In this document: positions 23,706 through 26,653 of the stretch, piece by piece
How the letters are laid out: each line of letters begins with the position of its first letter
Position numbering within the stretch: the stretch's first letter is position 1
Source: Bacilli bacterium
GTDB taxonomy: Bacteria; Bacillota_I; Bacilli_A; RFN20; CAG-826
Reading direction: 5' to 3'
DNA: 26,653 nt
Assembly: GCA_017619815.1 (NCBI GenBank)
Contig: JAFZRR010000059.1
Coordinates: 1-26,653 of the forward strand
Position numbers and translations under genes: made by a program
Notes under the pieces: model-generated
Told to the model about the DNA's origin: nothing
Database searches by the model: none
The model's input: the letters and a program-made list of their open reading frames with translations, nothing else

Positions 23706-24521
23706 TTATTTTTTCTCCAAGTTATCCAAGTGAACATCGAGTTGATTGAATGGAATTGTGATTCCTTCCTTCTTAAAGGCATCATAAACGAGTCTTGGGA
23801 ATGAATGACTAACAGAGAAGTAATCTCCGTTGTTTGCCCATACTTTAACTGAATATGTAATCGCACTGTTATCGTGAGATTTCATATAGACATTAATCTT
23901 CATGGATTTAAGGACTTGAGGATGTTCTTGAGCAATTTGTCTAAGGATTGTTTCAACCTTATCCATATCAGAACCATAAGCAACGGTAAATTCCATATCC
24001 ACACGTCTAATGGCTAATGCACTGTAGTTAATGATGTTTCCGTTCAAAACGGTGCTATTTGGCAAGACAATCTTCACGTTTGCGAATGTAATTAATTCGA
24101 CTGTTAAAAGTTTGATATTGTGGACTTTACCTTCCACGCCATTGATGGAGACAAAGTCACCACGACGGAATGGTTTATTAACGATGATTAAAATACCATT
24201 GGCTAAGTTAGCAAAGGAATCTTTTAACGCTAAGCCAATGGCTAAGGCAACAGTACCTAAGGAGACTACTAAGCCTTCTGTTGATAGTTCAAGAACAGAA
24301 GCAGCGATTAAGACAACGAGGACGATAATAGCAATTCTTAAAATGGAAACTATAAATGTAAGCATTGCACCATCGAGTCTGGTTTTTAAAAGGATTTTCT
24401 TTAATAACCAACCGATGAGCCAAGCAAGGCAAATGCCCGCGACTGTAATACAAAGTGCGAGTAAAATTTTGAATCCGTATTCGGATACATATGAACCTAT
24501 CTGTTTAAAGATTTCTTCCAT
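23706..24521 (-). CDS. MscS-family small-conductance mechanosensitive channel
   Basis: 271 residues with three membrane segments (about 18-41, 58-80 and 88-114). The third is Gly/Ala-rich as in pore helices (GTVALAIGLALKDSFANLANG, 89-109). The MscS beta domain follows: PFRRGDFV (117-124), GVEGKV (128-133), LPNSTVLNG (153-161), then the C-terminal alpha/beta cage. The length is typical of MscS. Known: it opens on membrane tension to release solutes during osmotic down-shock. GGAGG lies 7 nt before the ATG. First gene of a three-gene operon with the large surface protein and the diguanylate cyclase. Confidence 0.95.
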   Translation of the reverse strand: MEEIFKQIGSYVSEYGFKILLALCITVAGICLAWLIGWLLKKILLKTRLDGAMLTFIVSILRIAIIVLVVLIAASVLELSTEGLVVSLGTVALAIGLALKDSFANLANGILIIVNKPFRRGDFVSINGVEGKVHNIKLLTVELITFANVKIVLPNSTVLNGNIINYSALAIRRVDMEFTVAYGSDMDKVETILRQIAQEHPQVLKSMKINVYMKSHDNSAITYSVKVWANNGDYFSVSHSFPRLVYDAFKKEGITIPFNQLDVHLDNLEKK

Positions 24522-24680
24522 AGAGAAACCTCCGTGTCTTTTCTTTGTGGGTCCGCCACTTTAAAAATATAATACAAAATCAATAATGATTTTAAAACAT
24601 TTTTCAGTGCTGATGCTTATTTTATAAGAAGTATTTGACGCTTTTTCGAAGGATTTTTATCGCAAAACGGTTAAATAATC
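24522..24680. promoter_or_regulatory. Leader/promoter region of the MscS operon
   Basis: A non-coding gap. It holds a perfect 7-4-7 inverted repeat AAAATCA/TGATTTT (24576-24593) near AT-rich -10-like sequence, and two copies of ATCGCAAA (24659-24666 and 24678-24685). On the minus strand TTCGAA-18-TATAAA is a possible promoter. Nothing coding is visible. Confidence 0.35.
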
Positions 24681-24685
24681 GCAAA

Positions 24686-24711
24686 CAAAAAGAGGCTCGT
24701 TTTGAGCCCCT
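24686..24711 (-). terminator. Intrinsic terminator of the padR-DUF1700-DUF4097 operon
   Basis: Minus-strand AGGGGCTC (24711-24704) pairs with GAGCCTCT (24698-24691), one G-U, 5-nt loop, followed by TTTTTGTTT. Confidence 0.88.
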
Positions 24712-24722
24712 ATTTTGTACCA

Positions 24723-25673
24723 TTAGGCTTTTCTGGTGATATTGATTCTTCCGGTATCGGTTTCAATTCTCCAAATACTACCTGATGTGCACTCTGGAAC
24801 AGTGACTTTTCCAGTATCACTATGTGCATAGATGATATGATCGCTGATGATTGCGCCTTTCACATCACCTGTGTCTGTCTTGCAATTAAGTGTATCGCAA
24901 TCGAAATCCGCAAAGGTGAATCTACCTGTGGAAGCTTTGAAATCAACACTGGTTTCCACTAAAACATCATTGAGTTTCATATCGCCTGTGGAGAATTTAG
25001 CTTCTAATTCTTTAGCTCTTACTTTAGTAAGATCACAGTCACCTGTTGAGGCCTTGATGTAGAGCTTGTCTGTGACATTAACTTCATCCAAAACGATGTC
25101 TCCAGTTGATGTTTTGACACTTGCTTCTTTGGCGTCCACGCCTTCAAGTGTCACGGCACCTGTGGACATTTTAATGTCGATGGCGTTTGTAACATCAGAT
25201 TTTAAGAGCAATGAACCTGTGCTAGCGGTGACATTGAGATTCTCAAATGTGTAGTCACCTTTAATCGTCATTGCGCCGGTGGAACAATCGATATCGAGGT
25301 TGCCATAATTTGCGACTGGAAGATAAACGGTAATTCTTTCTTTCTTCCAATTGAAGTTGAACATTTTTTCATACCATTTCATCGCGCCTTCAGTGTATTT
25401 AACACTTAAAGTGTTTTCACTGACTTCGACGATGTGTTCAATGTTTTCTCTTTCTTCGCAGACGACTTTAGCATCACCAGTTGTGGTGACAAATTCTAAT
25501 TCCGCTGTTTCGATATCAATATTGATGTTATTAAATGTTTCTGTTAATTCATGTTCTCTGGTCACGATTTTGCTATCTTCTCTACTGTGGGCAATGCCAA
25601 CACCTAAGACAACACCGCCGCCAAGGAGAAACACTGATCCGAGAACGATTGGGAATACTATTAGACCTTTCAT
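24723..25673 (-). CDS. DUF4097-family repeat protein (beta-helix-like, membrane-anchored)
   Basis: 316 residues. One N-terminal membrane helix (about 4-28), then a repeat domain. Ten [S/D]TG tripeptides occur at 131, 151, 170, 189, 209, 228, 248, 267, 286 and 306, a period of 19-20 residues, usually followed by a short hydrophobic strand. This regular spacing is the hallmark of DUF4097 right-handed beta-helix-like proteins and fits an extracellular solenoid. The biochemical role is unknown; family members often sit behind padR and DUF1700 genes, as here. AAGGAG lies 10 nt before its ATG and the upstream stop is 2 bp away. Confidence 0.88.
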   Translation of the reverse strand: MKGLIVFPIVLGSVFLLGGGVVLGVGIAHSREDSKIVTREHELTETFNNINIDIETAELEFVTTTGDAKVVCEERENIEHIVEVSENTLSVKYTEGAMKWYEKMFNFNWKKERITVYLPVANYGNLDIDCSTGAMTIKGDYTFENLNVTASTGSLLLKSDVTNAIDIKMSTGAVTLEGVDAKEASVKTSTGDIVLDEVNVTDKLYIKASTGDCDLTKVRAKELEAKFSTGDMKLNDVLVETSVDFKASTGRFTFADFDCDTLNCKTDTGDVKGAIISDHIIYAHSDTGKVTVPECTSGSIWRIETDTGRINITRKA

Positions 25674-25675
25674 AA

Positions 25676-26272
25676 TTATTTAGCTCCTTTTCTAATAAAA
25701 GCGGTTTTAATTCCGAGAATTATCTTCTTTGATAAGAAGATTGTGAGTTTTGTGGCACCGATGCAAGCAAAGATAAAGAGTATTGCTGCACCAAAGCAGG
25801 CTAAGGAATAACCAAGTGGAACAAGATTAACAACCCCACCATCGATAAGATAGGCAAGGAAGGCCACAAGTCCGCCGATAGAGACACCAATTAAGCACGC
25901 TTCAACTGCGTAGGTGACGATAACGAGAATCCAGAACAATAAGTAGAAGACAAACGCAAGGACTAATCCTGTAATTAGTAGAGGTAACCAAAGTGGGAAT
26001 CCGAGAATAATAAGGACGATTTCCCAAGCCCTTAAACTTCTCTTTGGTTTGGCTTTTTCTGCGACTAATTTTAGCATTGGTGTTTCACTAGCGATTTGCT
26101 TCACTACTGCATCAACACTTCCGATGTCCGCGACTGCTTCTTCTTCGGTTTTGCCATCATCCATTCTGTCATTGATCATCTCTTCATAGAAATTGATACG
26201 ATTGTCGAGATCATCTTTTGGCAAACCGTTGAGCTTGCTTCTGAGTTCAGTTAGAAATTCATTTTTAGTCAT
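25676..26272 (-). CDS. DUF1700 (HAAS-domain) membrane protein
   Basis: 198 residues. The first 65 form a helical cytoplasmic HAAS/DUF1700 domain (MTKNEFLTELRSKLNGLPK, then YEEMINDRMDDGKTEEEAVADIGS). Four or so membrane segments follow (about 85-105, 108-128, 132-150 and 158-180). GGAGGAT precedes the start. It lies between padR (2 bp upstream) and the DUF4097 gene. Known: DUF1700 proteins commonly pair with PadR regulators and are thought to act in envelope stress or differentiation in Firmicutes; the mechanism is unsettled. Confidence 0.9.
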   Translation of the reverse strand: MTKNEFLTELRSKLNGLPKDDLDNRINFYEEMINDRMDDGKTEEEAVADIGSVDAVVKQIASETPMLKLVAEKAKPKRSLRAWEIVLIILGFPLWLPLLITGLVLAFVFYLLFWILVIVTYAVEACLIGVSIGGLVAFLAYLIDGGVVNLVPLGYSLACFGAAILFIFACIGATKLTIFLSKKIILGIKTAFIRKGAK

Positions 26273-26274
26273 AA

Positions 26275-26583
26275 CTATCTATCCTCCGCAATAAATGAGT
26301 AGATACCCATCATTTCCTTCCACTCGTTTTTAAATTCTTCAATACGTGCAAGGCCAACTTGGGTAATGTGGTAATACTTTCTTAAACGACCTTCGAATTC
26401 GGTTGAACGGACGACAAGCATCTTCGCTTCTTCAAGTCTTTTAAGAATGGTATAAAGCGTGGATTCGGATAATTCTAAAACCGGTTTAAGGTCTTTTATG
26501 ATCTTATAACCATATGAATCTTCGTTTTTGATCGCGGCTAGGACACAGACGTCTAGCACACCTCTTCTTAATTGAGCATCCAT
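26275..26583 (-). CDS. PadR-family transcriptional regulator
   Basis: 102 residues, the small PadR type. A winged-helix core (LDVCVLAAIKNEDSYGYKI, then LSESTLYTILKRLEEAKML, and RKYYHITQVGLARIEEFKNEW) lacks a long C-terminal domain. Known: PadR proteins repress their own operons until a ligand binds. AAGGTG lies about 7 nt before the ATG. It is first in the operon with the DUF1700 and DUF4097 genes and lies behind a strong promoter with an inverted repeat over the -10 box, so autoregulation is likely. Confidence 0.93.
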   Translation of the reverse strand: MDAQLRRGVLDVCVLAAIKNEDSYGYKIIKDLKPVLELSESTLYTILKRLEEAKMLVVRSTEFEGRLRKYYHITQVGLARIEEFKNEWKEMMGIYSFIAEDR

Positions 26584-26600
26584 ACGATACCACCTTTCAC

Positions 26601-26635
26601 GATATACATCATATCACGAGGTATAGTGGTGTCAA
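26601..26635 (-). promoter_or_regulatory. padR operon promoter with operator-like repeat
   Basis: Minus-strand TTGACA (26630-26635), a 16-bp spacer and TATGAT (26608-26613). The inverted repeat GATAT-ACATC-ATATC (26601-26615) covers the -10 and the expected start site. Confidence 0.75.
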
Positions 26636-26653
26636 TACTAAAAATGCAAATTT

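Noticed and set aside
1..26653. Mollicute genetic code with TGA as Trp
   Set aside because: TGA ends fur and the epimerase-like gene at sensible lengths, and Trp is coded by TGG throughout.
1..26653. Mobile element, prophage or CRISPR array
   Set aside because: No transposase, integrase, terminal repeats or regularly spaced direct repeats were seen.

Overview
The window is a chromosomal stretch from an AT-rich, low-GC Gram-positive-type bacterium, most likely a host-associated Firmicute/Bacilli lineage close to the Mollicutes. This rests on the AT-rich code, AAGGAG-type ribosome binding sites, TTGACA/TATAAT promoters, lipobox lipoproteins, hairpin-plus-T-run terminators and Firmicute-style proteins (PadR/DUF1700/DUF4097, EFR1 ferredoxin, VUT transporter). 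TGA is used as a stop (fur, and the long epimerase-like gene), so this is not the Mollicute code in which TGA means Trp. The sequence alone does not give a species. I see no tRNA, rRNA, CRISPR array, prophage or insertion sequence.

Layout. 19-1864 (minus): tcdA and a CDF metal transporter. 1934-2680 (plus): gpmA, ending in a bidirectional terminator shared with a small lipoprotein gene. 3158-4428 (minus): a fur-family regulator translationally coupled to a two-repeat, His-rich permease, behind a near-perfect Fur box. 4538-6333: an ABC transporter pair. 6404-7877: a VUT-family (queuosine-precursor type) transporter and an SDR oxidoreductase behind a likely preQ1-I riboswitch. 7935-9280: thyA-dfrA. 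9341-12592: a membrane-anchored type-B carboxylesterase divergent from a lipase-like lipoprotein. 12612-14989: an extended-SDR protein with a large C-terminal extension, coupled by ATGA to an EFR1 ferredoxin. 15194-16492: eno. 16639-19775 (plus): a DMT transporter overlapping arcA, then arcB. 19817-24521 (minus): an operon of an MscS channel, a 927-residue secreted/anchored protein and a membrane diguanylate cyclase. 24723-26583 (minus): padR, a DUF1700 protein and a DUF4097 repeat protein.

How the genes fit together. Housekeeping carbon metabolism (gpmA, eno), folate/dTMP synthesis (thyA, dfrA), arginine catabolism (arcA, arcB) and metal handling (CDF, Fur plus permease) are interleaved with envelope and sensing modules. 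The two most unusual blocks are the MscS / large surface protein / GGDEF operon, which looks like an uncharacterised envelope-to-c-di-GMP sensing unit, and the riboswitch-controlled VUT transporter plus SDR. Several genes (fur, the 2730 lipoprotein, the esterase) have a -10 box only 6-10 nt before the ATG, which suggests leaderless or near-leaderless mRNAs.
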